Assembly: GCF_001644575.1 (NCBI RefSeq)
Contig: NZ_CP015596.1
Span: 3,782,001 to 3,846,000 of the forward strand
Reading direction: 5' to 3'
Source of the DNA: Mycobacterium adipatum
Lineage (GTDB): Bacteria; Actinomycetota; Actinomycetes; Mycobacteriales; Mycobacteriaceae
DNA: 64,000 nt
Of the stretch, positions 46,989-57,213 are shown piece after piece. The notes beneath the pieces were generated by a model that was given only the letters and a program-made list of their open reading frames with translations, was not told the DNA's origin and searched no databases. A program made the translations under genes and the position numbers. Numbering within the stretch: position 1 is the stretch's first letter; every line of letters starts with the position of its first letter.

Positions 46989-47200
46989 ATCGCCGGACGC
47001 TACCGGATCGTTACACCCGCCTCATCCGCACCGGGTTGTACCAGCCGAACGGACGGCCAACCACGATCGAACAACACGTTAATTTGTTCGTCACATAGAG
47101 AAATTTCACAGAAACCTAGGCCCCCTAACGTGCCGATTCGACACCCACTCGGGTTCTCCAAAGTTCTGACGATGCACTGAAATCGAAGGAAAGGCCTTAG
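46989..47200. promoter_or_regulatory. Divergent region upstream of urtA with GlnR-like half-sites
   Basis: This is the longest non-coding gap in the window. An AT-rich stretch (47078-47115) holds GTCAC (47090-47094), GAAAT (47100-47104) and GAAAC (47111-47115), spaced 5 and 6 nt. It resembles the gTnAC-n6-GaAAC repeats bound by actinobacterial GlnR, though one spacer is off by one. GTTAC-N6-CTCAT lies at 47010-47025. A TAACGT -10-like box is at 47126-47131. GlnR control of urea uptake would make sense, but the sites are imperfect. Confidence 0.35.
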
Positions 47201-48463
47201 ATGCGACTCCCCCGCCCGATGTTCAACAGGTCAGTTCTGCTAGCGGGGAGCGTCGTGGTCACCACCTCGATGCTGCTCGCTGCCTGCGGTAGCAAGGCCA
47301 GCGAGACCGAAGCGTCCAGCGCCGAATCGTGCGTCGACACCTCGGGTTCCACCGTCAAGGTCGGCTCGCTGAACTCCCTGTCGGGCACCATGGCCATCTC
47401 CGAGGTCACCGTGCGCGACGCCATCAAGCTCGCCGTCGACGAGATCAACGCCGCCGGTGGCGTGTTGGACAAGCAGATCCAGATCGTCGGCGAGGACGGC
47501 GCCTCCGAACCCACCGTGTTCGCCGAGAAGGCCGAGAAGCTGATCAGCAGTGACTGTGTCGCAGCCGTTTTCGGTGGTTGGACCTCTTCGAGTCGCAAGG
47601 CCATGCTGCCGGTCTTCGAGAGCAACAACGCGCTGCTCTACTACCCCGTGCAGTACGAGGGCCTGGAGTCGAGCAAGAACATCTTCTACACCGGGGCGAC
47701 CACCAACCAGCAGATCGTGCCCGCGCTGGACTACCTGAAGGAAAAGGGCACCAAGTCGCTCTACCTGGTGGGCAGTGACTACGTCTTCCCGCAGACCGCC
47801 AATCGCATCATCAAGGCGTACGCAGCGGCCAACGGGATGGAGATCAAGGGCGAGGACTACACGCCGCTGGGCTCGACCGACTTCTCCACCATCGTCAACA
47901 AGGTCCGCACGGCCGACGCCGACGCGGTGTTCAACACCCTCAACGGTGACTCCAACGTGGCGTTCTTCCGCGAGTACAAGAACGTCGGGCTCACCCCGCA
48001 GGCGATGCCGGTGGTCTCGGTGTCCATCGCCGAAGAGGAGGTCGGTGGTATCGGCGTGCAGAACATCACCGATCAGCTGACCGCGTGGAACTACTACCAG
48101 ACCATCGACACCCCGGTGAACAACGCGTTCGTGGCCGCTTACAAGAAGGCCTACGGCGAGAACAAGCCGACCTCGGACCCGATGGAGGCCGCCTACGTCT
48201 CGGTGTACCTGTGGAAGAACACCGTCGAGAAGGCCGGATCGTTCGACGTCAAGGCCATTCAGGAGAACGCAGGCGGGGTCAGCTTCGACGCCCCCGAGGG
48301 CAAGGTGACCATCGACGGCGAGAACAACCACATCACCAAGACGGCGCGCATCGGCGAGATCAAGCCCGATGGTCTCATCTACACGGTGTGGGAGTCCGCC
48401 GGCCCGATCGAGCCGGACCCGTACCTGAAGTCCTACCCGTGGGCCGCCGGGCTGTCGGGATAA
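47201..48463 (+). CDS. urtA: Urea ABC transporter substrate-binding protein
   Basis: This 420-residue type I periplasmic-binding-like lipoprotein captures urea outside the membrane. The signal peptide ends in a lipobox LAAC (Cys29). The mature protein shows family segments [44 protein letters not shown] and [12 protein letters not shown] that are characteristic of UrtA rather than of branched-chain amino acid binders. GAAGGAAAGG lies about 6 nt before the ATG. It is the first of five genes urtABCDE; no urease gene is in the window. Confidence 0.95.
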   Translation: MRLPRPMFNRSVLLAGSVVVTTSMLLAACGSKASETEASSAESCVDTSGSTVKVGSLNSLSGTMAISEVTVRDAIKLAVDEINAAGGVLDKQIQIVGEDGASEPTVFAEKAEKLISSDCVAAVFGGWTSSSRKAMLPVFESNNALLYYPVQYEGLESSKNIFYTGATTNQQIVPALDYLKEKGTKSLYLVGSDYVFPQTANRIIKAYAAANGMEIKGEDYTPLGSTDFSTIVNKVRTADADAVFNTLNGDSNVAFFREYKNVGLTPQAMPVVSVSIAEEEVGGIGVQNITDQLTAWNYYQTIDTPVNNAFVAAYKKAYGENKPTSDPMEAAYVSVYLWKNTVEKAGSFDVKAIQENAGGVSFDAPEGKVTIDGENNHITKTARIGEIKPDGLIYTVWESAGPIEPDPYLKSYPWAAGLSG

Positions 48464-48467
48464 CCAC

Positions 48468-49352
48468 GTGGATGTCCTGATCGGACAGCTGGCAACAGGA
48501 TTGAGCCTCGGCTCGATCCTGTTGCTCGCTGCACTCGGACTCTCACTGACCTTCGGTCAGATGGGTGTCATCAACATGGCACACGGCGAGTTCATCATGG
48601 CCGGCTGCTACACCGCCTACGTGGTTCAGCAGGCCGTCTCGAATACCGGTGCCTCACTGCTGATCTCATTGGTCGTCGGTTTCCTGGTCGGCGGAGCCAT
48701 GGGTGTGCTGCTGGAAGTCACGCTGATCCAGCGGATGTATGACCGGCCGCTGGACACCCTGCTGGTCACCTTCGGTGTCGGCCTGATCCTGCAGCAGATC
48801 GCCCGCGACATCTTCGGCGCCCCGGCGGTGAACGTCGTGGCACCGGAATGGCTCTCCGGAGGTGTGGAGATCCTGGGCGCGGTGGTGCCCAAGACCCGCA
48901 TCTTCATCCTGGTGCTCGCGGCGGTGGCCGTGGTGGCCCTGGCCGCCGCACTCAAGGCCAGTCCGATGGGCCGGCGCATCCGCGCGGTCGTGCAGAACCG
49001 CGACCTGGCCGAGACCAGCGGAATCTCCTCGCGGCGAACCGATATCACCACGTTCTTCATCGGTTCCGGGCTGGCCGGGGTGGCCGGGGTGGCACTCACT
49101 CTGATCGGCTCGACCAGCCCGACCACCGGGCAGAGTTATCTGATCGATGCCTTCCTGGTCGTGGTGGTGGGCGGTCTGGGGCAGATCAAGGGCACCGTCA
49201 TCGCCGCGCTCGGGATCGGCTTCCTGAACTCGTTCATCGAGTACAACACCACGGCCTCGCTGGCCAAGGTGATTCTGTTCGTGATCATCGTGTTCTTCCT
49301 GCAGGTGCGCCCGCAGGGCCTGTTCACGGTTCGAACGAGGAGTCTGGTGTGA
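48468..49352 (+). CDS. urtB: Urea ABC transporter permease
   Basis: UrtB is one of two membrane subunits of the urea importer, in the LivH-like permease family. The 294 residues have about eight hydrophobic helices. The opening ALGLSLTFGQMGVINMAHGEFIMAG and the late VVVVGGLGQIKGTVIAALGIGFLNS (in part VVVVGGLGQIKGT) are family hallmarks. The GTG at 48468 lies 4 bp after the urtA stop; the Shine-Dalgarno is weak, so reinitiation from urtA is likely. The 3' end overlaps urtC by GTGA. Confidence 0.95.
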   Translation: MDVLIGQLATGLSLGSILLLAALGLSLTFGQMGVINMAHGEFIMAGCYTAYVVQQAVSNTGASLLISLVVGFLVGGAMGVLLEVTLIQRMYDRPLDTLLVTFGVGLILQQIARDIFGAPAVNVVAPEWLSGGVEILGAVVPKTRIFILVLAAVAVVALAAALKASPMGRRIRAVVQNRDLAETSGISSRRTDITTFFIGSGLAGVAGVALTLIGSTSPTTGQSYLIDAFLVVVVGGLGQIKGTVIAALGIGFLNSFIEYNTTASLAKVILFVIIVFFLQVRPQGLFTVRTRSLV

Positions 49353-50476
49353 AACACCTCATCGGTCGTTGGCAGACGTGGGCCGGCTTCGGCGTCGGCG
49401 CCATCGTGTTGTTCGGTCTCGCTCCCGCCGTCCTGTCCGATTTCCGGCTGGGCCTGTTCGCGAAGTTCCTGTGCTTCGCGATCGTCGCCGTCGGCATCGG
49501 ATTGGCCTGGGGCCGAGGCGGAATGCTGGTGCTGGGCCAGGGCGTGTTCTTCGGGCTCGGCGGCTACATCATGGGCATGCACCTGAAGATCTCCGACGCG
49601 GCCCTGACCAACCAAGACGTCCCGGACTTCATGCAGATCGCCGGTGTGCGGGAACTGCCCGGCTACTGGCAACCGTTCGCCTCGCCGGTGGTCACGCTGG
49701 TGGCCATCGTGGTGATCCCCACCGGCATCGCCGCACTGCTGGGCCTGGGCGTGTTCAAACGCCGGGTCAAGGGCGCCTATTTCGCGATCCTGTCGCAGGC
49801 GCTGGCCGCCGCCTTGGCCATCTTGCTGATCGGGCAGACCAGCGTCGGAGGCAGCAACGGGCTGACCAACTTCCGCACCTTCTTCGGGTTCTCGCTCAAG
49901 GACCCGGTGAACAAGCAGATGCTGTACTTCATCGCCGCCGCGGTGCTCCTGCTCTCGGTGGCGGTGGCACGGCAGCTGATGCAGAGTCGCTACGGGGAAC
50001 TGCTCGTCGCCGTGCGCGACGGTGAGGAGCGGGTGCGCTTCCTGGGCTACGACCCGGCCAATATCAAGGTCGTCGCCTACGTGGTCGCCGCGCTGTTCGC
50101 CAGCATCGCCGGGGCGCTGTTCGCCCCGATCGTCGGGTTCATCGCACCGTCACAGGTCGGCATCCTGCCCTCGATCGCCTTCCTGATCGGAGTGGCCATC
50201 GGCGGGCGCACCACGCTGCTCGGCCCGGTGCTCGGCGCCATCGGGGTGGCGTGGGCGCAGACGCTGCTCTCGGAACGCTTTCCGTCGGAGTGGACCTACG
50301 CCCAAGGCGCCTTGTTCATCATCGTCGTCGGGTTCTTCCCGGCCGGCCTGGCCGGGCTCGGGGTGTTCCTGCGCCGCCGCAAGGGCAAGCCGGACGTCGG
50401 CGACGGACCGGCGCCCGATCCGGCGTCGCTGCCCGATCCCGACCCGGAACCAGAGAAGGCCGGAGCCACCGCATGA
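49349..50476 (+). CDS. urtC: Urea ABC transporter permease
   Basis: UrtC is the LivM-like second permease, 375 residues from the GTG of GTGA at 49349. It has about ten helices, GLAWGRGGMLVLGQGVFFGLGGY (in part GQGVFFGLGGYIMGMHLK), the EAA-like cytoplasmic loop AVRDGEERVRFLGYDPANIKVVAYV (in part GYDPANIKVVAYV), and VAIGGRTTLLGPVLGA. The C-terminus ends with an acidic/Pro-rich tail of about 30 residues (PDPASLPDPDPEPE). It overlaps urtB and urtD by 4 bp each, consistent with strict stoichiometry. Confidence 0.95.
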   Translation: MKHLIGRWQTWAGFGVGAIVLFGLAPAVLSDFRLGLFAKFLCFAIVAVGIGLAWGRGGMLVLGQGVFFGLGGYIMGMHLKISDAALTNQDVPDFMQIAGVRELPGYWQPFASPVVTLVAIVVIPTGIAALLGLGVFKRRVKGAYFAILSQALAAALAILLIGQTSVGGSNGLTNFRTFFGFSLKDPVNKQMLYFIAAAVLLLSVAVARQLMQSRYGELLVAVRDGEERVRFLGYDPANIKVVAYVVAALFASIAGALFAPIVGFIAPSQVGILPSIAFLIGVAIGGRTTLLGPVLGAIGVAWAQTLLSERFPSEWTYAQGALFIIVVGFFPAGLAGLGVFLRRRKGKPDVGDGPAPDPASLPDPDPEPEKAGATA

Positions 50477-51294
50477 CAGAGCTCGAGACCGAGGTCCATC
50501 CCGAACCCGCCGCCGGCGGCAACGCCGGGATGGGCACCCAGTACCTGGAAGTCCGCGGGCTCACCGTGGATTTCGACGGCTTCAAGGCCGTCAGCGATGT
50601 GGACCTGACCCTGTTCCAGGGTGACCTGCGCTTCCTGATCGGCCCCAACGGCGCCGGGAAGACCACCGTCATCGACGCGATCACCGGGCTGGTGCCCGCC
50701 ACCGGATCGGTGAGCAAGTCCGGACAGGAACTGCTGGGCAAGAAGGTCCACCAGATCGCCCGCCGCGGGGTGGGACGCACCTTCCAGACCGCGACGGTGT
50801 TCGAGCAACTCACCGTGCTGCAGAATCTGGACATCGCCGCGGGTGCCGGAAGGTCCGCCTGGGCGCTGCTGCGGCGTCGCTCCGGAATTCTGCCCGCGAT
50901 CGAAGAAGCCCTTGAGACAACCGGTCTCGCGGATCTGGCCGACAAGCCGGCAGGCGTGCTGGCACACGGCCAGAAACAGTGGCTGGAGATCGGCATGCTG
51001 CTGGTGCAGAACGCCGATGTGCTGCTGCTCGACGAACCGGTCGCCGGCATGAGCCACGAGGAACGCGAAGAGACCGGAAACCTGCTGCGCCGCATCGGCG
51101 GTGAGCGCACCGTGGTGGTCGTCGAGCACGATATGGACTTCATGCGCGCGTTCGCGACGTCGGTGACGGTGCTGGCCCGCGGTCAGGTGATCGCCGAGGG
51201 CACGGTGGCCGAGGTCCAGGCCAATCCGCGGGTGCAGGAGGTCTACCTGGGTACCGCGGCGGCCGGCACCGATGATCTGAAAGAGGAATCCTGA
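50473..51294 (+). CDS. urtD: Urea ABC transporter ATP-binding protein
   Basis: This 273-residue ABC ATPase of the LivG-like subgroup has Walker A GPNGAGKTT, Walker B DVLLLDEPVAGM and a switch histidine in VVVEHDMDFMR. The signature loop reads AHGQKQWLEIGMLL, the variant normal for UrtD instead of LSGGQ. The N-terminal 20 residues are a non-conserved acidic leader. ATG at 50473 overlaps urtC by ATGA, and the stop shares one base with the urtE ATG. Together with UrtE it powers urea import. Confidence 0.95.
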   Translation: MTELETEVHPEPAAGGNAGMGTQYLEVRGLTVDFDGFKAVSDVDLTLFQGDLRFLIGPNGAGKTTVIDAITGLVPATGSVSKSGQELLGKKVHQIARRGVGRTFQTATVFEQLTVLQNLDIAAGAGRSAWALLRRRSGILPAIEEALETTGLADLADKPAGVLAHGQKQWLEIGMLLVQNADVLLLDEPVAGMSHEEREETGNLLRRIGGERTVVVVEHDMDFMRAFATSVTVLARGQVIAEGTVAEVQANPRVQEVYLGTAAAGTDDLKEES

Positions 51295-51986
51295 TGCTCG
51301 AACTCGTCGACGTGCGGACCGGCTACGGCCGCTCCGAGGTCATCCACGGGGCCAGCCTGGAGGTGCCCGCCGACGGGGTGGCCGCGGTCATGGGCCACAA
51401 CGGGGCGGGCAAGACCACCCTGTTGCGTGCCGCGGTCGGGCTCCTGAAATGCAGTGCCGGAAAGGTACTTTTCGACGGTGAGGACATCACCAAACTGCGG
51501 CCCAGCGCCCGGGTGGCCAAGGGGCTGGCCTATGTGCCGCAGGGCCAGCAGTCCTTCGGTCAGCTCACCACCGCGGAGAACCTCCAGGTGGTGGCCGACG
51601 GACGCAAGAACGCCAAATCGCTGATCGACGAGCAGCTCGACCTGTTCCCGGCCCTCAAGGAACTGCTCACCCGCCGGGCCGGGCTGCTCTCCGGCGGGCA
51701 GCGTCAGCAACTGGCGATCGCGCGCGCCCTGATCACCACCCCGAAATGCCTGATCCTCGACGAACCGACCGAGGGCATCCAGCCGTCGGTGGTGGCCGAG
51801 ATCGAGGCCGCGATCACCGCGCTGACCGCTCGCGGGGATCTCGGGGTGCTGCTGGTCGAGCAGCACATCGGTTTCGCGCTGGAGTCGGCGCAGCGCTACT
51901 ACATCCTGGAGGCCGGCCGGGTGACCTCCAGCGGCACCGGCGGCTCCGCGTCGGAGGCCGAGGTCCGTGCGGCGATGGCTATCTAA
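51294..51986 (+). CDS. urtE: Urea ABC transporter ATP-binding protein
   Basis: This 230-residue LivF-like ABC ATPase has Walker [10 protein letters not shown], the canonical signature [15 protein letters not shown], Walker [17 protein letters not shown] and switch histidine [10 protein letters not shown]. It starts in the TGATG junction with urtD and ends the urtABCDE operon. Its TAA stop interlocks with the TAG of the convergent dtd gene at 51983-51986, so no intrinsic terminator lies between them. Confidence 0.95.
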   Translation: MLELVDVRTGYGRSEVIHGASLEVPADGVAAVMGHNGAGKTTLLRAAVGLLKCSAGKVLFDGEDITKLRPSARVAKGLAYVPQGQQSFGQLTTAENLQVVADGRKNAKSLIDEQLDLFPALKELLTRRAGLLSGGQRQQLAIARALITTPKCLILDEPTEGIQPSVVAEIEAAITALTARGDLGVLLVEQHIGFALESAQRYYILEAGRVTSSGTGGSASEAEVRAAMAI

Positions 51987-52414
51987 AGCTCCAGCAGCAC
52001 GGTCACCGGGCCGTCGTTGACGAGCTCGACCGCCATGTGCGCCCCGAAGACCCCGGTGGCCACCGGCGCACCGAGCGCGCGCAGCGCGTCGGCGAACGCA
52101 TCGATGAGCGGCTCGGCGACCGGACGCGGTGCGGCGGCGTTCCAGGACGGGCGGCGGCCCTTGACGGTGTTGGCGTACAGGGTGAACTGGCTGACCACCA
52201 GGATCGGCGCGCCGGTGTCGGCGGCCGCCCGCTCGTCGTCGAGAATGCGGAGCCGCCAGAGCTTTTCGGCCATCTTGGTGGCCAGCGCCTCGTCGTCGGT
52301 GTGGGTGATGCCGACCAGTGCGAGCAGTCCCTGCCCGGCCGGCTCGATCCGCCCCACGGTCTGCCCGCCGACCACCACCCGCGCCGATGTCACCCGTTGC
52401 ACCAGAACTCGCAT
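51983..52414 (-). CDS. dtd: D-aminoacyl-tRNA deacylase
   Basis: Dtd hydrolyses D-aminoacyl-tRNAs (and Gly-tRNA-Ala), a proofreading step. The 143 residues carry the family motifs [15 protein letters not shown] at the N-terminus, the SQFTLYANT motif ([12 protein letters not shown]) and the C-terminal cross-dimer [13 protein letters not shown] (Gly-cisPro type GAPVATG). ATG at 52414 sits 7 nt after a TAGGGT -10, so the mRNA is probably leaderless. It is divergent from the 52438 gene with just 23 bp between start codons. Confidence 0.95.
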   Translation of the reverse strand: MRVLVQRVTSARVVVGGQTVGRIEPAGQGLLALVGITHTDDEALATKMAEKLWRLRILDDERAAADTGAPILVVSQFTLYANTVKGRRPSWNAAAPRPVAEPLIDAFADALRALGAPVATGVFGAHMAVELVNDGPVTVLLEL

Positions 52415-52421
52415 GCCCCGA

Positions 52422-52431
52422 ACCCTAGAGT
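52422..52431. promoter_or_regulatory. Overlapping divergent -10 boxes of dtd and the 52438 gene
   Basis: ACCCTA (52422-52427; TAGGGT on the minus strand) lies 7 nt from the dtd ATG. TAGAGT (52426-52431) lies 6 nt from the ATG at 52438. The boxes share the TA at 52426-52427. Both match TANNNT and both would give leaderless mRNAs. Confidence 0.65.
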
Positions 52432-52437
52432 GTTCCC

Positions 52438-52974
52438 ATGCGGATCCTCGCCGAGCAGGGTGGTCTGGTCATCGCCGAGGACGGTCCGCGCATTCTGGTG
52501 ATCGACCGCGGCGCCGGAGCGGCACAGGTGCTGGCCTTCGTGCTGCTGATCCTGACGGTGGTGTTCGGTGGTTTCGGCATCGTGTCGACGGTGCTGGCAC
52601 TGCGCGACTCGCAGAGCAACCCACCGCTGGTCGTCGCCGCGGTGGTCCTCGCGGCCGGTATCGCCACCGCGGCGGCTCTGCTGTTCGTCGTCCGGTCGCT
52701 GCGCCGCATCCGGTCGGCGCCGCTGGACACCTTCACACCGGTCGCGGTGCTCGACCGGCAGCGGCGGATTTTCCTCGACGGTGCGGGCCAGATCGTGGCA
52801 CCGCTGGAGCACGTCCGCTTCGAGCGCCGCATGCAGATGACGTCGAGCTCCCCGAAGTTGGTGGCGGTGACGCCGGCGGGAATCCGCGTCCTCAAGCGCG
52901 GCAACCCGTTCGGCGGCGGCATCGGCGACATGGACGCGGTGTTGTCCACCGCGATCCTGCGCCCGCCGGGCTAA
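52438..52974 (+). CDS. Small two-helix membrane protein, unknown function
   Basis: This 178-residue protein is not recognised. A short N-terminal beta hairpin ([22 protein letters not shown]) precedes two transmembrane helices, about residues 28-52 and 60-86. A cytoplasmic-looking C-terminal domain of about 90 residues then follows, resembling a pleckstrin-like or bPH fold ([30 protein letters not shown]). The promoter is leaderless-type and shared back-to-back with dtd. The TAA stop interlocks with the hisS stop. Confidence 0.7.
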   Translation: MRILAEQGGLVIAEDGPRILVIDRGAGAAQVLAFVLLILTVVFGGFGIVSTVLALRDSQSNPPLVVAAVVLAAGIATAAALLFVVRSLRRIRSAPLDTFTPVAVLDRQRRIFLDGAGQIVAPLEHVRFERRMQMTSSSPKLVAVTPAGIRVLKRGNPFGGGIGDMDAVLSTAILRPPG

Positions 52975-54230
52975 CTCAGACGGCGCAGCACCTCCGCGGC
53001 CACCGCGTCGATCGCGATGTCGACCTGCTCACCGCTGCCGAGGTCTTTGACCCCCACCGTGCCCGCGTCGATATCGCGGTCCCCGGCCACCAGGGCGAGC
53101 ACGGCACCCGAGCGGTCCGCGCCGCGCATCGAGGCCTTCAGACTGCGATCGCCATAGGCCAGATCCACCCGAATACCGTTGGCGCGCAGGGTGGCGGCCA
53201 GCTTCGCCAGTTCGAGCTTGGCCGTCTCCCCCAGCGCCACGCCGTACACGTCCACCCGGTTGGCGGCGCCCACGGTCTTGCCCTCGGCCGCCAGGGCCAG
53301 CAGGGTGCGGTCCACCCCGAGGCCGAACCCGATACCGGACAGATCCTGCCCACCGAGCTGACCCATCAGCCCGTCGTACCGACCACCGCCGCCGATACCG
53401 GACTGCGCACCCAGGCCGTCGTGCACGAACTCGAAGGTGGTCTTCGTGTAGTAATCCAGCCCACGCACCATCCGCGGGTTCACCACATAGGGCACCCCGA
53501 GCGCGTCCAGGTGGGCCAGCACGGTCTCGAAGTGCGCCTTGGCGGCGTCGGAGAGGTGATCGAGCATCAGCGGGGCGTCGGCGGTCATCTCGCGCACCGC
53601 GGGACGCTTGTCGTCGAGCACCCGCAGCGGATTGATCTCCGCGCGTCGTCGGGTGTCCTCGTCGAGGTCGAGGGTGAACAGGAACTCCTGCAGCAACTCC
53701 CGGTACCGGGGCCGGCAGGTCTCGTCACCCAGTGAGGTGATCTCCAGCCGGAAACCATCCAGCCCGAGGGACCGGAACCCGCCGTCGGCCACGGCGATGA
53801 CCTCGGCGTCCAGGGCGGGATCGTCCACCCCGATGGCCTCCACCCCGACCTGTTGCAGCTGTCGGTAGCGGCCGGCCTGCGGCCGTTCGTAGCGGAAGAA
53901 CGGCCCGGCGTAGCACAGCTTGACCGGCAGCGGCCCGCGGTCGAGCCCATGCTCGATGACCGCCCGCATGACACCGGCGGTGCCCTCCGGACGCAGCGTC
54001 ACCGAACGCTCACCGCGGTCGGCGAAGGTGTACATCTCCTTGCTCACCACATCGGTGGATTCGCCGACGCCGCGGGCGAACAACGCGGTGTCCTCGAAGA
54101 TCGGCAACTCGATATCGCCGTACCCGGCCCGCCGGGCGGCGGCGAGCAAGCCGTCGCGCACCGCGACGAAGGCCGCGGAGTCGGGCGGAAAGTAGTCGGG
54201 TACACCCTTGGGCGCCTTGAAATCAGCCAC
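52971..54230 (-). CDS. hisS: Histidyl-tRNA synthetase
   Basis: HisRS is a class II synthetase of 419 residues. Motifs are [14 protein letters not shown] at the start, motif 2 [21 protein letters not shown] (in part [15 protein letters not shown]), the histidine-binding [13 protein letters not shown], motif 3 [15 protein letters not shown] and the C-terminal anticodon domain. GTG at 54230 follows the MBL hydrolase stop by 9 bp, so the two genes are probably one operon, as in M. tuberculosis Rv2581c-Rv2580c. Its 3' end overlaps the convergent 52438 gene by 4 bp. Confidence 0.97.
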   Translation of the reverse strand: MADFKAPKGVPDYFPPDSAAFVAVRDGLLAAARRAGYGDIELPIFEDTALFARGVGESTDVVSKEMYTFADRGERSVTLRPEGTAGVMRAVIEHGLDRGPLPVKLCYAGPFFRYERPQAGRYRQLQQVGVEAIGVDDPALDAEVIAVADGGFRSLGLDGFRLEITSLGDETCRPRYRELLQEFLFTLDLDEDTRRRAEINPLRVLDDKRPAVREMTADAPLMLDHLSDAAKAHFETVLAHLDALGVPYVVNPRMVRGLDYYTKTTFEFVHDGLGAQSGIGGGGRYDGLMGQLGGQDLSGIGFGLGVDRTLLALAAEGKTVGAANRVDVYGVALGETAKLELAKLAATLRANGIRVDLAYGDRSLKASMRGADRSGAVLALVAGDRDIDAGTVGVKDLGSGEQVDIAIDAVAAEVLRRLS

Positions 54231-54239
54231 GGTATTCGC

Positions 54240-54893
54240 TCACAGAGTCAGACCTTCGAGAAAGGGGTTGGTGCGGCGCTCGAATCCGATCGTGGACCGC
54301 GGGCCGTGCCCGGGGAGTACCACGGTGTCATCGTCGAGCACCATCAGTTTTGTCACGAGTGAGTTCATCAGATCCCGCCCGCTGCCGCCGAACAGGTCGG
54401 TGCGGCCCACCGACCCCTTGAACAGAGTGTCACCGGTGAAGCACAGACCCGGAGCCCGGAAACACACCGAGCCCAGCGTGTGGCCCGGGGTGTGGTCGAC
54501 GGTCACAGCCATCCCGCCGACGTCGAGCAGCTGGGCATCGTGCTCCAGTTCGACGACCTGACGCGGCTCACGGAACAGCGCGCCCAGCGCCAGCTGACCG
54601 AGTCGCGGTCCGATGCCCTTGATCGGGTCGGTCAACATCACCCGGTCCTGCGGATGGATGAACACCGGGCAGCCGTAGGTGTCGGCCACCTTCTGCGCCG
54701 ACCACATGTGATCGAGGTGTCCGTGGGTCAGCAGGACCGCCGCCGGGGTGAGCCGGTGCTCGTCGAGGATCGTGCGCAGCCGGCCGAAGGCCGACTGGCC
54801 GGGGTCGACGATGACGGCGTCGGCCCCGGCGTGCGGTGCCAGCACATAGCAATTGCACGCCAGCACCCCCGCCGGGAATCCGGTGATCAACAC
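54240..54893 (-). CDS. MBL-fold hydrolase, glyoxalase II-like
   Basis: This 217-residue metallo-beta-lactamase-fold hydrolase has the dinuclear zinc motif THGHLDH (from LLTHGHLDHMWSA). Other metal ligands are in VDHTPGHTLGS and LPGHGPRST, and the lone aspartate is in LCFTGDTLFKGSVGRTD. It belongs to the glyoxalase II-like group, which may act on thiol esters of mycothiol in this lineage (inference). The GTG at 54893 gives LITGFPAGVLACNCYV; the frame extends upstream to 54971 without support. It lies directly upstream of hisS. Confidence 0.88.
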   Translation of the reverse strand: MLITGFPAGVLACNCYVLAPHAGADAVIVDPGQSAFGRLRTILDEHRLTPAAVLLTHGHLDHMWSAQKVADTYGCPVFIHPQDRVMLTDPIKGIGPRLGQLALGALFREPRQVVELEHDAQLLDVGGMAVTVDHTPGHTLGSVCFRAPGLCFTGDTLFKGSVGRTDLFGGSGRDLMNSLVTKLMVLDDDTVVLPGHGPRSTIGFERRTNPFLEGLTL

Positions 54894-55030
54894 CGGGCAA
54901 GTTTCCCACGTCCACTTTCGGCACCGGTATTCGCGCGGGTCGCACGGCCCGCCCTCAGAAACGCCTGGCACACTCGGTGCCGATGTGAACGCGCGGCCGA
55001 CGCCGCGCAGACCCGAGGAGGACAGCGGCG

Positions 55031-55906
<876 letters not shown>

Positions 55907-55910
55907 GCCG

Positions 55911-56894
<984 letters not shown>

Positions 56895-56903
56895 GACGGC
56901 GCG

Positions 56904-57197
56904 TCAGCTGTCCTTCAACTTGGACCGAATGTAGAACTCGACGTTCTCCCCCTCCACCTTGGTAACCCGGACCTCGGCGACGTAGTCGCCGTCCGGTCCG
57001 GTGAACGTGCACTCGAATTCGGTGCCCGCCTCGGCCTTGACCCCGTCCGGGCAGGCGACGTCCTTCGGGGTGAATCCGGTCTCCTTGGAGACCAGATCGG
57101 TCACCGACTGTGCGGCACCCTCGGGTTTGATGGTGGACCCGCACCCGCTGACGACCATGGCCAGCGCGGCAAGAACGATCGAGACGGCGATACGCAT
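56904..57197 (-). CDS. DUF4333 family lipoprotein
   Basis: This 97-residue protein has a lipoprotein signal peptide with lipobox VSGC (Cys19). The short mature domain has two cysteines (VACPDG, EFECTFTG) and a GxxFECTFTGPDGDYVAEV pattern, typical of the DUF4333 family of exported actinobacterial proteins. Function unknown. It lies between the convergent cyclophilin gene (9-bp gap) and relA on the same strand (16 bp downstream). Confidence 0.82.
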   Translation of the reverse strand: MRIAVSIVLAALAMVVSGCGSTIKPEGAAQSVTDLVSKETGFTPKDVACPDGVKAEAGTEFECTFTGPDGDYVAEVRVTKVEGENVEFYIRSKLKDS

Positions 57198-57213
57198 GCG
57201 CGCAGTATCGCAC

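Noticed and set aside
47201..51986. Assigning urtABCDE as a branched-chain amino acid (liv) transporter.
   Set aside because: UrtA-specific segments, the gene order A-B-C-D-E and the UrtD AHGQKQ signature loop fit urea transporters better.
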